Shown: positions 1-9,509, counted from the stretch's first letter. The stretch: 64,000 bases of DNA from CAVLCC01 sp963661535 (GCA_963661535.1 CAVLCC010000003.1:1-64000), one strand, 5' to 3'. Program-made: numbers and translations. The notes: generated by a model from the letters alone, not told the origin.

Positions 1-89
1 GCCGTCCTATCTCAAAAATCAACTATTTAATTGTTTAAGTGGTATTTTGTTGAAATTTCATCCACACAAACTAACGAAGAGCCCAAAAT

Positions 90-144
90 TTGCTACTTTT
101 GCATTGAATGCTATTTATATGTAGCAACAATTTAACTATTGCTA
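90..144 (+). promoter_or_regulatory. Candidate XRE operator half-sites
   Basis: Four copies of the half-site NTGCTA/TAGCAN occur upstream of the XRE gene, near 90-95, 108-113, 122-127 and 139-144. The middle two form an inverted repeat TGCTA-N8-TAGCA at 109-126, and TGCTATTTATAT recurs directly at 109-120 and 140-151. The position, 70-120 bp ahead of the start codon, suits autoregulation by the downstream repressor. That role is inference. Confidence 0.35.
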
Positions 145-212
145 TTTATATTCTGTAGAAAAAATGAGGGTGTTTGGGTTTTCATCAAAATAGACCTAAC
201 GAAGGGATATTG

Positions 213-851
213 ATGAACATTCAAAAGATACTAGCAAGCAACGTTTATAAATTAAGAAAAAATGCTGGACTATCGCAGGAGCATCTGGCTGAAAAATGTG
301 GTCTGCACCGCACATATATTGGTGGAATAGAACAATGTAGACTAAATGTTGGAATTAATAATATACAACGAATAGCTGAAGCTCTAGGAGTTGGTGCAGA
401 CAAACTATTTGAGGATCCTAATGAAATTAAGCATACTCCGACCAAGAAAATTACGTGGAACGAAGCTCAAGAACTTGTGGAGCATGCACTTTTGGATACA
501 AACAGCCAAGATCTAAGTACTACAGATGATGATTGCGACTCCAAATTAGCAGCTCAAAATTCTTATGATAAATCCCAGGCGCAGCAAGGTGAAGCACATA
601 CACATTCTCAAGGTAAGTCAACTAATACTCCACTCAATACTGATCCTAATACTAGATATGCTTTTTGCGTTATATCTCAAGACAGCGTGAAAATTGAGGA
701 CCTAGATGTTGTTGATCCAAATATTGCGATGCAAATTTTGAGCAACCTTATATATAACCAATGTAAGCAAGAAGATTTGCCTTATGAGTTTCATCGTATT
801 CAAAATGAATTGTTAGATTATATTAGCGAACACGCAAAGCCAAGAAACTAA
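213..851 (+). CDS. XRE-family helix-turn-helix regulator
   Basis: DNA-binding regulator of about 212 residues. The first 70 residues form a classic lambda-repressor/Cro HTH: an N-terminal helix, then LSQEHLAEKCGLHRTYIGGIE as turn and recognition helix, then the INNIQRIAEALGV helix. This type resembles controllers of restriction-modification or mobile loci. The remaining 140 residues are polar and low in complexity (Asn, Gln, Asp, Thr), with a short ordered-looking tail (MQILSNLIYNQCKQED) that may dimerise; I recognise no second domain. I chose the ATG at 213 because GAAGGGA lies 5 bases upstream, whereas the ATG at 174 has no Shine-Dalgarno and adds an unrelated peptide. No partner gene is adjacent, so its target is unknown. 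Confidence 0.8.
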   Translation: MNIQKILASNVYKLRKNAGLSQEHLAEKCGLHRTYIGGIEQCRLNVGINNIQRIAEALGVGADKLFEDPNEIKHTPTKKITWNEAQELVEHALLDTNSQDLSTTDDDCDSKLAAQNSYDKSQAQQGEAHTHSQGKSTNTPLNTDPNTRYAFCVISQDSVKIEDLDVVDPNIAMQILSNLIYNQCKQEDLPYEFHRIQNELLDYISEHAKPRN

Positions 852-1004
852 CTTACAAGATGTGTAAAATTTTTTAGTATTTTTGGTTTAGCGTACTAAA
901 CATGCTGCCTGTGGTATATCATTAGTTTAATCGTCGCTTGAGTTTTATATAGTTCGAGCACATGCTACTTCTTAAAAAAACTATGAATGATTTGGAGGCA
1001 GGCT

Positions 1005-3059
1005 ATGTCAGATTTTAGCACCGACAAAGTTCGTAACGTGGTTTTGGTTGGTCAAGATGGAGCAGGAAAGACGTCTCTAGTTGAGGCTATGCTGCATTTT
1101 TGTGGACGAACCAATCGACTAGGCACCACATCTGATGGAAAATCAAGCATGGATTATGACCAGGAAGAAATCAAACGAAAGTTCACCATCTCAACAAGCT
1201 TGGGAAGCATGATTTATCGCAATACTAAAATTAATGTTTTGGATACATCAGGCTCGCCAGACTTTATTGGAGACACAATTGCTTCTCTTTATGCTTGTGA
1301 AGCTGCAGTTTTTGTGATAGATGCAGTAGCTGGAGTGCAAGTTATGATGGCTAAGCTGTGGGAAAATGCAATCTTGGCATCTTTGGCTCGCTCTATATAT
1401 ATCAATCATATAGACCGCGAAAATTCTGACTTTGATTCGATTATCTCGGCGCTAAAAGATAAGTTTGGCAAGCGCGTGGGACCTGTTGCAATTCCTATGG
1501 GAGTTGCTGAAGATTTTTGCGGGGTTATTGACCTTGTGCGCATGGAGGCTCGCCTGATGGAGGGCGACAAAGAGACGATTTGTGAAATTCCGCAAGAGTA
1601 TGCAGATGATGCACAAATGTATCGCGAGCAGCTTTTGGAGTCGATTGCCGAAGCCGATGACGAACTTATGATGAAATATTTAGAGGAAGGTACTCTCGAG
1701 CAGTCAGATATAGAGGTTCTACTAACAAATGCCATCGAGATGGGTTTGTTTATGCCGATATATGTGGGTTCTACTCTCACTAAATATGGAGTTGGCGAGC
1801 TGCTTGATGATATTGTGGAATTCTTCCCTGCACCTAGCAAGCATGGTTCTATCCCCACTGAGCAAGGCGACTCAATTAAAATCGGACTAGGTGAGCAGCC
1901 CTCGGGATATATATTTAAGACTTTGTTGGATCCGTATGTGGGTCGGTTATCGTTTCTTAAGATGGCGACTGGGAGCATTAGACCTGGCGAGGAACTTATT
2001 AACTTTAGGACAGGCAAAAAAGAAAAAATTTCTCATATATATACTATGGTTGGAAATAAGACCGAAGATATGCAGAGCGCATGCCCTGGAGACGTTGTTG
2101 TTGTCCCCAAACTTGCAGATGTAAAGACCAATGACACACTGTCTAGCCAAGGCAATATGAAATATTACGATATTCCTTTTCCCAATCCACAGTATCCTGT
2201 TGCAATTGCTACGACCAACAAAAATGATGAAGATAAGATGGGGACGTTTTTCTCACAGATGGCTGAGGTTGACCCATGCGTTAAGTTAGTTCGCAATGAG
2301 GAAACACATCAAACGCTTTTGTATACGCTTGGCGAGGGTGCCGTTGATGTTTTGGTTTCTAGACTAAAAGACAGAAGCAAGATTGAGATCGAAATGCTGC
2401 CTGTGCGCATTCCTTATCGTGAGTCGATTCGCAAGGTTGCAAAGGCTCAAGGGCGTCATAAAAAACAAACGGGCGGTGCTGGGCAATTTGGAGATTGTTG
2501 GCTTAGACTTGAGCCAAATCCAAATGGTGGATATGAGTTTATTGACGAGATTGTGGGAGGCAAGATTCCAAAAGGATTTATTCCTGCAGTTGATAAGGGT
2601 GTTCAAGCCGCTATGAGCGAGGGATTTTTGGCGGGGTACCCCATGGTTGATCTTAAATGCGCCGTGTATGATGGCTCGTATCACTCGGTTGACTCCAACG
2701 AAATGGCATTTAGACAAGCTGCGCGTATTGGTTTTAGAGAAGCGTGCAAGCAAGCTAATCCTTATATTTTAGAGCCGATGGCAAATGTAGAAGTTACTGC
2801 TGATGGCGCTTATGATGGTGCAATTATGAGTGATTTTTCGATGAGGCGCGGAAGAATTTTGGGTATGGACCATGACAACTTGGGCAATACTATTATTCAT
2901 GCGCGTGTTCCTTATGCTGAGGTAATTGAGTATGTGAAAGACTTGCGCTCTCTAACTAGGGGCAATGGCTCATTTGTTATTGAGCTGGAAGGATATGAAG
3001 AAGCTCCGCATGACGTGGCTAAAAAGCTAGTTGAGGAGTATGAGGCGAGTCGCTCTTAG
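1005..3059 (+). CDS. EF-G-like translational GTPase (EF-G2 type)
   Basis: Ribosome-associated GTPase of about 684 residues, close to the length of EF-G, with GTPase, domain II, III, IV and V regions in the usual order. The P-loop is GQDGAGKT at residues 16-23. The G3 motif reads DTSGSPDF (80-87) where canonical EF-G has DTPGHVDF, so the catalytic histidine is replaced by serine. G4 is NHID (134-137) instead of NKxD. These changes place it with EF-G-like/EF-G2 paralogs rather than the main fusA product, and no rpsL-rpsG-tuf context is present. Start chosen at 1005 from GGAGGC at 994-999; the upstream ATG at 987 lacks a binding site. It stands alone and ends at a strong terminator. Translocation, recycling or a stress role cannot be told apart from sequence. 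Confidence 0.85.
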   Translation: MSDFSTDKVRNVVLVGQDGAGKTSLVEAMLHFCGRTNRLGTTSDGKSSMDYDQEEIKRKFTISTSLGSMIYRNTKINVLDTSGSPDFIGDTIASLYACEAAVFVIDAVAGVQVMMAKLWENAILASLARSIYINHIDRENSDFDSIISALKDKFGKRVGPVAIPMGVAEDFCGVIDLVRMEARLMEGDKETICEIPQEYADDAQMYREQLLESIAEADDELMMKYLEEGTLEQSDIEVLLTNAIEMGLFMPIYVGSTLTKYGVGELLDDIVEFFPAPSKHGSIPTEQGDSIKIGLGEQPSGYIFKTLLDPYVGRLSFLKMATGSIRPGEELINFRTGKKEKISHIYTMVGNKTEDMQSACPGDVVVVPKLADVKTNDTLSSQGNMKYYDIPFPNPQYPVAIATTNKNDEDKMGTFFSQMAEVDPCVKLVRNEETHQTLLYTLGEGAVDVLVSRLKDRSKIEIEMLPVRIPYRESIRKVAKAQGRHKKQTGGAGQFGDCWLRLEPNPNGGYEFIDEIVGGKIPKGFIPAVDKGVQAAMSEGFLAGYPMVDLKCAVYDGSYHSVDSNEMAFRQAARIGFREACKQANPYILEPMANVEVTADGAYDGAIMSDFSMRRGRILGMDHDNLGNTIIHARVPYAEVIEYVKDLRSLTRGNGSFVIELEGYEEAPHDVAKKLVEEYEASRS

Positions 3060-3139
3060 GTTGTCTGTATGGATAAACGTAGGCTTGCAGGAGCTTGCAA
3101 TATGAACTTCTGTATATCCCAACGAAAACACAAGCAAAA

Positions 3140-3176
3140 AGCGCAGATGGTTGTTATCATTTGCGCTTCTGTTTTT
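3140..3176. terminator. Bidirectional terminator after EF-G-like gene
   Basis: A 10-bp stem (AGCGCAGATG with CATTTGCGCT, one G-U pair) around an 8-base loop is followed by GTTTTTT on the + strand. On the - strand the same stem is followed by TTTTT. It lies between the convergent EF-G-like and PucR-type genes and can serve both. Confidence 0.8.
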
Positions 3177-3182
3177 TATGCT

Positions 3183-4790
3183 TTAGGATTTAGCGTCTGC
3201 ATTCACTGTATCCGTCGTACCCGCAGGCTTACTATTTTGGGAACCATGCACCTGCTTGCCTGAAGAATTCGTATTCTCATTTATTTCGTAAGACATCGCC
3301 AGATACAATCTTTCTTGATAGTTGTCTAGATTAATGCCTGTTATTTCTTCAATTCTGTCCATTCTCTTTAAGAAAGAACTTCTGGCTATAAACAACTCTT
3401 TTGCAGTGGCCGCAGCATTATATTGCATCTCAATAAATGTTTTTAGAGTGTGGTTTAGCTGTGTTCCGTTTGCATCGTCGTATTCCAAAAGCTGGAGAAT
3501 AGCTGTATGACAAATTTGTTTTGGAGAAAATCCATCGCGACCATGCTCCAACAAATGCTGATATGCATAGTTATCAAACAAGTAGTACCAATACATCGTG
3601 TCTATGCGAGAGCCAATTTTTAGAGCAATTTCGGTTTGACGATACGCACTTTGCAGCATAAAGAGGTCGCTAAACTCTCGGCTTATTCCTGCTCTCAACA
3701 TTCCATCGCGAATAAAATATGCAAAGCCATATCTAAGCTTTCCATGTGTTGCCCTTTCAAATACAGTAAGGTTTATAAGACACAAAAAGCTGTTGCCATA
3801 CCTAATACAACACGAGCCTGGCCAAAGACTTTCAATGCGTGCGGCAAGAGCTTCTGAAGCATCGAGTCCCATGTCAGCATAGGCAGATACAAATTGGATG
3901 AGGCTATATTTGTCGTCTGTGCTAAATTGATTGCTATTTAACAAGTTAGTAAGCATCTCGCGATCTACGCTTCTACCCTCTAAAACCATAGAAATTGCTG
4001 CTTTAAGACTAGTGTGCGAGTTCTCAGATCTCCAAAATGTTCCAAATCTCTCATAAAGTTTTTCAACATAACCCGATAGCAATTCCAAAAGCTGCGTTCT
4101 GTATCTGTTTGTGGCTTCGTCTCTTGACCATGGGAGACCCATTGTGCCAACAAGCTCACCATCATCATAAATATTTTTGTACATCATATTTTCGATGCAT
4201 ACATAGTGATAAACATCGCGAACTCCGTGCACACTTGCATCTTCTGTCATGGTTGCAAGCTGACCTATTGCTTCAAGCGACATATAATTGTCGTCGCGCA
4301 CGTATTTGTCTTCAAAACCGTTTTCGTATGCCAAACGCCTCGAATAACTCACATAGCGATAGTTGGTATCTCTAATCATGAACGGAACATCAACCAAACT
4401 ATCACAGCTATGCAAAATGGCTTCGTAGCTAAAGAAACGGTTTACAGCATCGTCTAAATCGTCATAGAGCTTTTGGAACATCTCAAAAATTTCAAACACA
4501 TTATTAAACACATCACCAATTTCTTTGTTCTCAGGAATAACGATATATTCAAAAGCAATATTACTTAATTCATCATGGCTATAGCCAACCATCAATCCAA
4601 TTGAATCTAGTGGCAAGGATACACTTCGTAGTCCTTTGGAGTGTTCTATTACTACAAGATGTTTTTGCATCTTAGATTTTTTGTCTGGAAAGATTGGTCT
4701 ATCAACTTCGATATTGATGTTTGCACTGCAAAATGCCGATGGATATGTCTTTCTTATCCAATAAAATAGCAAATCACCATTAACTTTCAT
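3183..4790 (-). CDS. PucR-type transcriptional regulator
   Basis: Regulator of 535 residues. The N-terminal 450 residues look like a sensory region without a motif I can name. The C-terminal 70 residues carry the helix-turn-helix seen at the end of PucR/CdaR-type activators: a helix beginning near ILQLLEYDDANGTQLNHTLK, then the characteristic FIEMQYNAAATAKELFIARSS, then the RMDRIEEITGINLDN segment. The start is supported by GGAG 8 bases upstream. It faces away from the MFS transporter gene across a 335-bp gap, the usual arrangement for a local regulator controlling a divergent transport and catabolism operon. The effector is unknown; by position it may be the MFS substrate or a product of the UroD-family enzyme. 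Confidence 0.7.
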   Translation of the reverse strand: MKVNGDLLFYWIRKTYPSAFCSANINIEVDRPIFPDKKSKMQKHLVVIEHSKGLRSVSLPLDSIGLMVGYSHDELSNIAFEYIVIPENKEIGDVFNNVFEIFEMFQKLYDDLDDAVNRFFSYEAILHSCDSLVDVPFMIRDTNYRYVSYSRRLAYENGFEDKYVRDDNYMSLEAIGQLATMTEDASVHGVRDVYHYVCIENMMYKNIYDDGELVGTMGLPWSRDEATNRYRTQLLELLSGYVEKLYERFGTFWRSENSHTSLKAAISMVLEGRSVDREMLTNLLNSNQFSTDDKYSLIQFVSAYADMGLDASEALAARIESLWPGSCCIRYGNSFLCLINLTVFERATHGKLRYGFAYFIRDGMLRAGISREFSDLFMLQSAYRQTEIALKIGSRIDTMYWYYLFDNYAYQHLLEHGRDGFSPKQICHTAILQLLEYDDANGTQLNHTLKTFIEMQYNAAATAKELFIARSSFLKRMDRIEEITGINLDNYQERLYLAMSYEINENTNSSGKQVHGSQNSKPAGTTDTVNADAKS

Positions 4791-5125
4791 TGCTGGATCT
4801 CCAATTCTTTGCGGGCTACAAATTATATCCTTTGATGCTTATAAGTTTATAACAATCGTAGTATTTACGCCATACTTATGCTCATTTTATAACTGTAATG
4901 TCCTTAATTTTTAATGCGCTAAAAGATTGGACAATGTGTTTGCAGTCTAAGCCGGCTAGAAGATTACAAGCACATAGAAGTAAAAGGCAGCCAAAAGGTA
5001 TTTGAGACCAAAGAGGTAGTCTAGCGCTTCACAAAACCGCATGATGTTTGAAAAAAATCACGCTCACATAAAAAAGTTCAAGTATACGGCGCATTTTTTT
5101 AAAAACCAAAAAGGAGGGTTTAAAG
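4791..5125. other. Divergent intergenic region, PucR-type/MFS
   Basis: This 335-bp A/T-rich gap must hold both promoters. On the - strand TATAAT occurs about 25 bases ahead of the regulator start codon, but with a poor -35. On the + strand I see no convincing hexamer pair. AAGGAGGG just before 5126 is the transporter ribosome-binding site. I see no hairpin terminator or clear palindromic operator. Confidence 0.5.
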
Positions 5126-6349
5126 ATGGACGATAAAGCTGAACGCAAACGCGGAATAATGATGGTATGCATTTGCTTTGCAGTCATGTTTGTGGGTGGA
5201 TACTCACAATTTCAAATTTCACCGCTAGCATCTCAAATTATGGATTGGCTGCAAATTACAAAGGAACAATACTCTTTGCTCTTTACATTTTGTATGTTTC
5301 CCGCGCTAGTTTTGAGCATCATATGCGGAATGTTGATAGATAAATTTGGTGCCAAAAAGCTCATTGCTGTGGCTCTTGTTATATCTACCGTAGGCATCGT
5401 TGGAAGAATTTTTGCTTCTAGCTACCCTATCATGTTGGCATGTATGCTTGTGCTGGGTTTGCCTTGTGTAATGCTTACTGCAACGTGTGCAAAAATTATG
5501 TCAAGCTACTTTAGTGGCGCCAAGTTAGGAAGCATGGTTGGCATTACTTCATCAGGTCTTGTGCTTGGTAACTTTTTGGCAATGTCTACAACTGCATGGT
5601 TTCCAAGTGTGCAGATGGCATTCATATTTTCTGGAGTTTTGTCTGCAGTTGTTATGGTTTGTTGGATTGTTTTTGTTAAGCCAGACTCAACCTCAGCAGT
5701 TAACTCAGATAATTCTGGAGAAGCCAAAGCCGCACCTAAGCAGCAAGTTTCTATGGCAACAAGCCTAAAGGTATGCCTCAAAAATCCATATATTTGGATT
5801 GGTGGTCTCACATTGATGATGCTCATGGCTGGTCAAGTAATGATTACGTCATTTCTGCCACAAGCACTTGCAGCAGAAAAAGGCATGACAACTCAAATGT
5901 CTGGCATCATCACTTCGACATATATTTTAGGTTCTTTTGCAGGATACGCATTTGGTCCTGCAATCTTTGGAAAATTTAAATCTAAGCGTGTGTTTTTAAC
6001 ATGCTGCGCCATCATTGTTTCGCTAGGCATTGCATTTGCGTGGAAGCTAGATATGGTTGGTCTAATTGCTGCCGTGCTATTTGTAACTGGAGCATGCTTG
6101 AGACTCATCATGCCACTTATTTTTGCAATGCCAGTTAGCCTTAAAGGAATAGGTCCAGAATACGCTGGTACCGCTGGAGGTTTGCAAGCAACTATCCAAA
6201 CTCTGGGTGCAACAGTTGTTCCAAGTTTTATATTAACTCCACTATTTGGAAGCAACTTTACAGTGCTATTTATTGCAGCAGGCGTGCTTTGCGCAATCAC
6301 AATCTTTACACTTAATATTTTGCCAATTACTAAAAAAGAGAGGGACTAA
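5126..6349 (+). CDS. Major facilitator superfamily transporter
   Basis: Inner-membrane secondary transporter of 407 residues with about 12 hydrophobic helices in two halves, split by a polar loop near residue 195-215 (NSDNSGEAKAAPKQQ). The loop after helix 2 carries the MFS motif A variant GMLIDKFGAKK, and SMVGITSSGLVLGNFLA marks the middle of the first half. The overall look is that of anion or oxalate/formate-type members, but the substrate cannot be read from sequence. AAGGAGGG precedes the ATG. Its stop is two bases from the start of the UroD-family gene, so the pair is almost certainly cotranscribed, and the transporter probably imports the substrate of that enzyme or exports its product. 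Confidence 0.85.
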   Translation: MDDKAERKRGIMMVCICFAVMFVGGYSQFQISPLASQIMDWLQITKEQYSLLFTFCMFPALVLSIICGMLIDKFGAKKLIAVALVISTVGIVGRIFASSYPIMLACMLVLGLPCVMLTATCAKIMSSYFSGAKLGSMVGITSSGLVLGNFLAMSTTAWFPSVQMAFIFSGVLSAVVMVCWIVFVKPDSTSAVNSDNSGEAKAAPKQQVSMATSLKVCLKNPYIWIGGLTLMMLMAGQVMITSFLPQALAAEKGMTTQMSGIITSTYILGSFAGYAFGPAIFGKFKSKRVFLTCCAIIVSLGIAFAWKLDMVGLIAAVLFVTGACLRLIMPLIFAMPVSLKGIGPEYAGTAGGLQATIQTLGATVVPSFILTPLFGSNFTVLFIAAGVLCAITIFTLNILPITKKERD

Positions 6350-6351
6350 AA

Positions 6352-7509
6352 ATGAGAGAGCAATACAACAGAGAAAAAGAACATGAGGTTATTGGAACTT
6401 ATCCACCAATTAGAGGACTTGAGACCACATTTGCCAAAGGCGGCGGAATGCCAGAGACTCCAAAACTCTACAGACCAATTCCTCGATATGAGAACTTCCA
6501 TATGCTCTACGAAGGAAAAACCCCTTATTGGATGGTGAACACAGGCTGGCTATTTTGCGATATGAATAACTTCCGTCCGCGTCAACATCCTGATAATAGA
6601 GCAAACCACCAGTGCATTGATGGCGGAGATTTTGTTGACTACGAAGCACAAGGTAATGTTTGCAAGGGCTGGTTTGGTCTGCCGCTAGAGTGGGAAGCAG
6701 ACTCGATGGGTGCAACTGTGCGTCCTGGAAATCCAATGATTGAAGACATGAACGACTGGCACGAGTTAAATATGCCCAATCTCGATGAAATGAACTTTGA
6801 AGAGATGGCAGAAATGAACAAGGAGTACTTGGGCACTGACAAAGCTAACCAACTGGGTATACAGCTTGGTCTATGGGAGCGCATGATGTGTCTAATGGAT
6901 GTTGAGAACGCCGCTGTGGCCCTACTCGACGAAGATCAAGAGACTGCAGTACACGAATTTCTGGACGCTTTGTCGGATATATACATCGACTATATTGGTA
7001 GAGTCTCTAAGATCTGTCGTTTAGATGCTGTATTTTTCCACGACGACTGGGGAACTCAGAACAACCCATTCTTCTCACTAGATGTATGTCGCAAGTTCTT
7101 TGTGCCTGCGATGAAGAAGATTGTTAGCTACTGCCATGATAATGGAATTGTGTTTGAGCACCACTGCTGCGGCAATGCTGAACCACTAATTCCGGCTATG
7201 GTAGAGTGTGGTACCGACTTTTGGTATCCACAACCTGCTATTAACAATCTCGACAGAATGATTGAGACCTACTGGGATGAGCACATTACATTTGCTGTAA
7301 CTATTCCTGTAATTCCTAAAGGTTCTACCGAGGAGCAAGTTCGTGAGCAAGCGCGTGAGTTTGTGGATAAATATAAGGATAAGAGAGTGTCTTTCTGCCG
7401 CAATAACTCGCTGCTTAACAATCCTGATCACGACCCCTCGATGTATCCTGTATTTGAAGATGCAGTATATGAATTTAGCCGCATAGCTTATCAAGATGTT
7501 GATGATTAG
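6352..7509 (+). CDS. UroD/MtaA-family methyltransferase-like protein
   Basis: Cytoplasmic protein of 385 residues from the uroporphyrinogen decarboxylase superfamily, which also contains the zinc-dependent methyltransferases MtaA, MtbA and CmuA that take methyl groups from corrinoid proteins. Visible markers are FFHDDWGTQNNPFFS (about 224-238) and FEHHCCGNAEPLIPAM (about 263-278), where the His/Cys cluster matches the HxCG zinc-ligand region of the methyltransferases. A further Cys lies near residue 349 (VSFCRNNS). It lacks the N-terminal arginine pattern of true HemE, and no heme genes are near. It is cotranscribed with the MFS gene. No corrinoid protein is encoded in the window, so its partner is elsewhere or the chemistry differs. 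A methyl-transfer or demethylation role is inference. Confidence 0.7.
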   Translation: MREQYNREKEHEVIGTYPPIRGLETTFAKGGGMPETPKLYRPIPRYENFHMLYEGKTPYWMVNTGWLFCDMNNFRPRQHPDNRANHQCIDGGDFVDYEAQGNVCKGWFGLPLEWEADSMGATVRPGNPMIEDMNDWHELNMPNLDEMNFEEMAEMNKEYLGTDKANQLGIQLGLWERMMCLMDVENAAVALLDEDQETAVHEFLDALSDIYIDYIGRVSKICRLDAVFFHDDWGTQNNPFFSLDVCRKFFVPAMKKIVSYCHDNGIVFEHHCCGNAEPLIPAMVECGTDFWYPQPAINNLDRMIETYWDEHITFAVTIPVIPKGSTEEQVREQAREFVDKYKDKRVSFCRNNSLLNNPDHDPSMYPVFEDAVYEFSRIAYQDVDD

Positions 7510-7583
7510 GGTTTGCTGGGGATAGGTTTTTCTTAAGGTTTGCTTGTTTTTTATAGTTTTTTAGTTTTGCGCTTGTATATGAG

Positions 7584-7626
7584 AGCCGCTGTTCGTGTTT
7601 TTATCACGAGCAGCGGCTTGTGTTTT
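7584..7626 (+). terminator. Terminator of the MFS-UroD operon
   Basis: A 14-bp stem at 7584-7597 pairs with 7605-7618 (AGCCGCTG opposite CAGCGGCT, one G-U pair) around a 7-base T-rich loop, followed by TGTGTTTTT. It lies 75 bases past the methyltransferase stop, between convergent genes. Confidence 0.85.
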
Positions 7627-7686
7627 TGGATTATGTCTGATGCTTGTATCTTATGCTTGCGCCTTGGTTGTAGCTAAAGAGTTAAT

Positions 7687-8673
7687 CTATGCAGCAGCAT
7701 CTTCTCTGCGTGCCATAGCTTGTTCGTAATCTTTAGTTCCAACAAATACCTCATGCTTATAAGGATTGACGCCAAGTTTTTTGGCACGATATATCACATA
7801 AATGATTGCAGCAATATTTGCAACTAGAGCCAAGATAGAAACTACTAGGTTAACATCAGGATTGTTTACAGAATTAACTGCAAAGATCGAGTTGTTTGCA
7901 AACATTGGTACTACCTGGCAGAACATGCACCACAGCGCCAAGGTATTTGCGCGGTTTTGAATCCATCCACCTTTGTTCCACAAAAATGCAGCAACGGTTG
8001 GAGCCAAAAGTAGAGCAAATCCGCAATACCAAGAGTGTGTTGGCAAGCAGTTGTATGTATAGCAGAAGTTCCAAATGTCATAACTAATGATGAACACCCA
8101 TGTCATGTCTGGCCAAAGCATGTCGTGTTTTTTCTTGGAGGTATAAATTCCCCACCAGCCAGTCATTACAAAGATATTTATGATGCCTGCAATTCCATTA
8201 AAGACATTGTGCCAACCACCATTTAGAGTAACTCCCTCTGTGGATACCCAAGTTGTGCCAAATGCACGGACTGCACTTTCAAAGTCGCTAACCACAGCAA
8301 TCAAGATGTTTATAGCAACAATCACAAATGGGAAGCACTTAAACCACTCTGCCTTACCAAGCTTGCCCCAGTGATATTTTAAAATCATAAAACCAATGCA
8401 CCCTGCCGTTGCAGCATAGAGCTTTGCATAGTGAAACCAACTGTTCATCTCTACATATGTTGGGTTGGTTAAAGCCCAACTTGCTCCCATTGCTGCACCA
8501 ACATAAATAGAAATAAAGTAAATTGTTAGTGCTCCTGGAATCACCAAAAAACATACTATACCTCCAGCCTTTGAACGGCGAGCAACCTCGTTAAAACCAA
8601 TTAGTGCCAAAAATACTACAGCCCAACCAATCCATTGATATGCGGCTGTGCTTCCATATACATCAAAAAGCAT
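7687..8673 (-). CDS. Nine-helix membrane protein of unknown function
   Basis: Integral membrane protein of 328 residues with about nine hydrophobic segments: starts near residues 14, 38, 80, 113, 150, 177, 208, 233 and 262 with aromatic-rich loops, then a basic tail. It resembles a family I know only as a domain of unknown function (possibly DUF5692; the name is from memory). No transporter signature or catalytic motif is evident. AGGAGGG sits 5 bases before the ATG. It lies 79 bases downstream of the TetR gene on the same strand, so the TetR protein probably regulates it. It converges with the MFS-methyltransferase operon and may belong to the same metabolic island. Confidence 0.6.
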   Translation of the reverse strand: MLFDVYGSTAAYQWIGWAVVFLALIGFNEVARRSKAGGIVCFLVIPGALTIYFISIYVGAAMGASWALTNPTYVEMNSWFHYAKLYAATAGCIGFMILKYHWGKLGKAEWFKCFPFVIVAINILIAVVSDFESAVRAFGTTWVSTEGVTLNGGWHNVFNGIAGIINIFVMTGWWGIYTSKKKHDMLWPDMTWVFIISYDIWNFCYTYNCLPTHSWYCGFALLLAPTVAAFLWNKGGWIQNRANTLALWCMFCQVVPMFANNSIFAVNSVNNPDVNLVVSILALVANIAAIIYVIYRAKKLGVNPYKHEVFVGTKDYEQAMARREDAAA

Positions 8674-8752
8674 AGTGCCCTCCTAACGTTTGATTAAATA
8701 AAAAGTTACGTTATTTTTAGATACACGTCGTGTTGTGTTGTGCTTATTGAGC

Positions 8753-9376
8753 TTACTGTGCTTGACCCCCTTTCTTGTTCGTTGATTTTGCCTTAAGCTT
8801 TGTCTTATTTTGATTTCCTCTATCCATATGAAGAGTTTGAGCTATGAGGTCTTTTAGGATTTCGTCGTCTGCATTTGGATGCTGTCGCATATAGCCAATT
8901 ATCCCCAGTGCTAACACATAAAATGTTTCGTATATGTGTTCGATGCGAACCTCATGAAAGCGCTCATAATCTAGAACTGTAGAATTTGTTATGCACTTAG
9001 CCGTTGCATCTGCAGCACGATTTATAAACTGCAAATATAAAGATGCATTTTCTTTCGTTGCCAGTGCACGTCTAAATGGTTTGCGTGCTTTTTCGTCAAA
9101 TAGCTCGCGGCGCAAAAGAGCAACCATAGAACTAAGTGAGCCCTCTATATCCCCTTGTTTTCTTGAGGAATTCCATTCTTCTATGGCTTCCACGAACTCG
9201 CTAACGTAGTCGTCTAAGACTGCAGAAACCAACTCATCTTTGCTTGGAAAGTAGTGATAGAACAAAGTGCGAGTTACACCCATTCGCTCAGTGATAACGC
9301 TCACAGAAGTTTTAGATAAGCCACGTTCTTCTATAAGTTCACGTGCACAAGAGATTATCTGTTCCCTACGACCCAT
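8753..9376 (-). CDS. TetR-family transcriptional regulator
   Basis: Regulator of 207 residues. The N-terminal 50 residues carry the TetR HTH: RREQIISCARELIEERGLSKTS, then ITERMGVTRTLFYHYFPSKDEL with the conserved YxYF core. The remainder is an all-helical ligand-binding domain without recognisable family signature, ending in a basic Lys-rich tail. It has its own promoter with two 18-bp direct repeats overlapping and upstream of it, and it precedes the nine-helix membrane protein on the same strand, so the two probably form an autoregulated operon. The ligand is unknown. Confidence 0.85.
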   Translation of the reverse strand: MGRREQIISCARELIEERGLSKTSVSVITERMGVTRTLFYHYFPSKDELVSAVLDDYVSEFVEAIEEWNSSRKQGDIEGSLSSMVALLRRELFDEKARKPFRRALATKENASLYLQFINRAADATAKCITNSTVLDYERFHEVRIEHIYETFYVLALGIIGYMRQHPNADDEILKDLIAQTLHMDRGNQNKTKLKAKSTNKKGGQAQ

Positions 9377-9509
9377 CTTACATCGCCCCTTTTTGTATTT
9401 GTTTGCGATATAGAATTATGTATAGCGTATAGCGTTTGTGTTCCTGCGCGTTTTGCTTTGTCAGCTGTTTTGTTTTTTTAAAAAGTGTGTATTTTTTGTG
9501 TTGATTGGA

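Noticed and set aside
1406..2753. Antisense frames over the EF-G-like gene
   Set aside because: They are shadows of a strongly conserved gene, without ribosome-binding sites or similarity to known proteins.
6352..7509. True uroporphyrinogen decarboxylase (hemE)
   Set aside because: The His/Cys cluster and context fit the methyltransferase branch, and no other heme gene is near.
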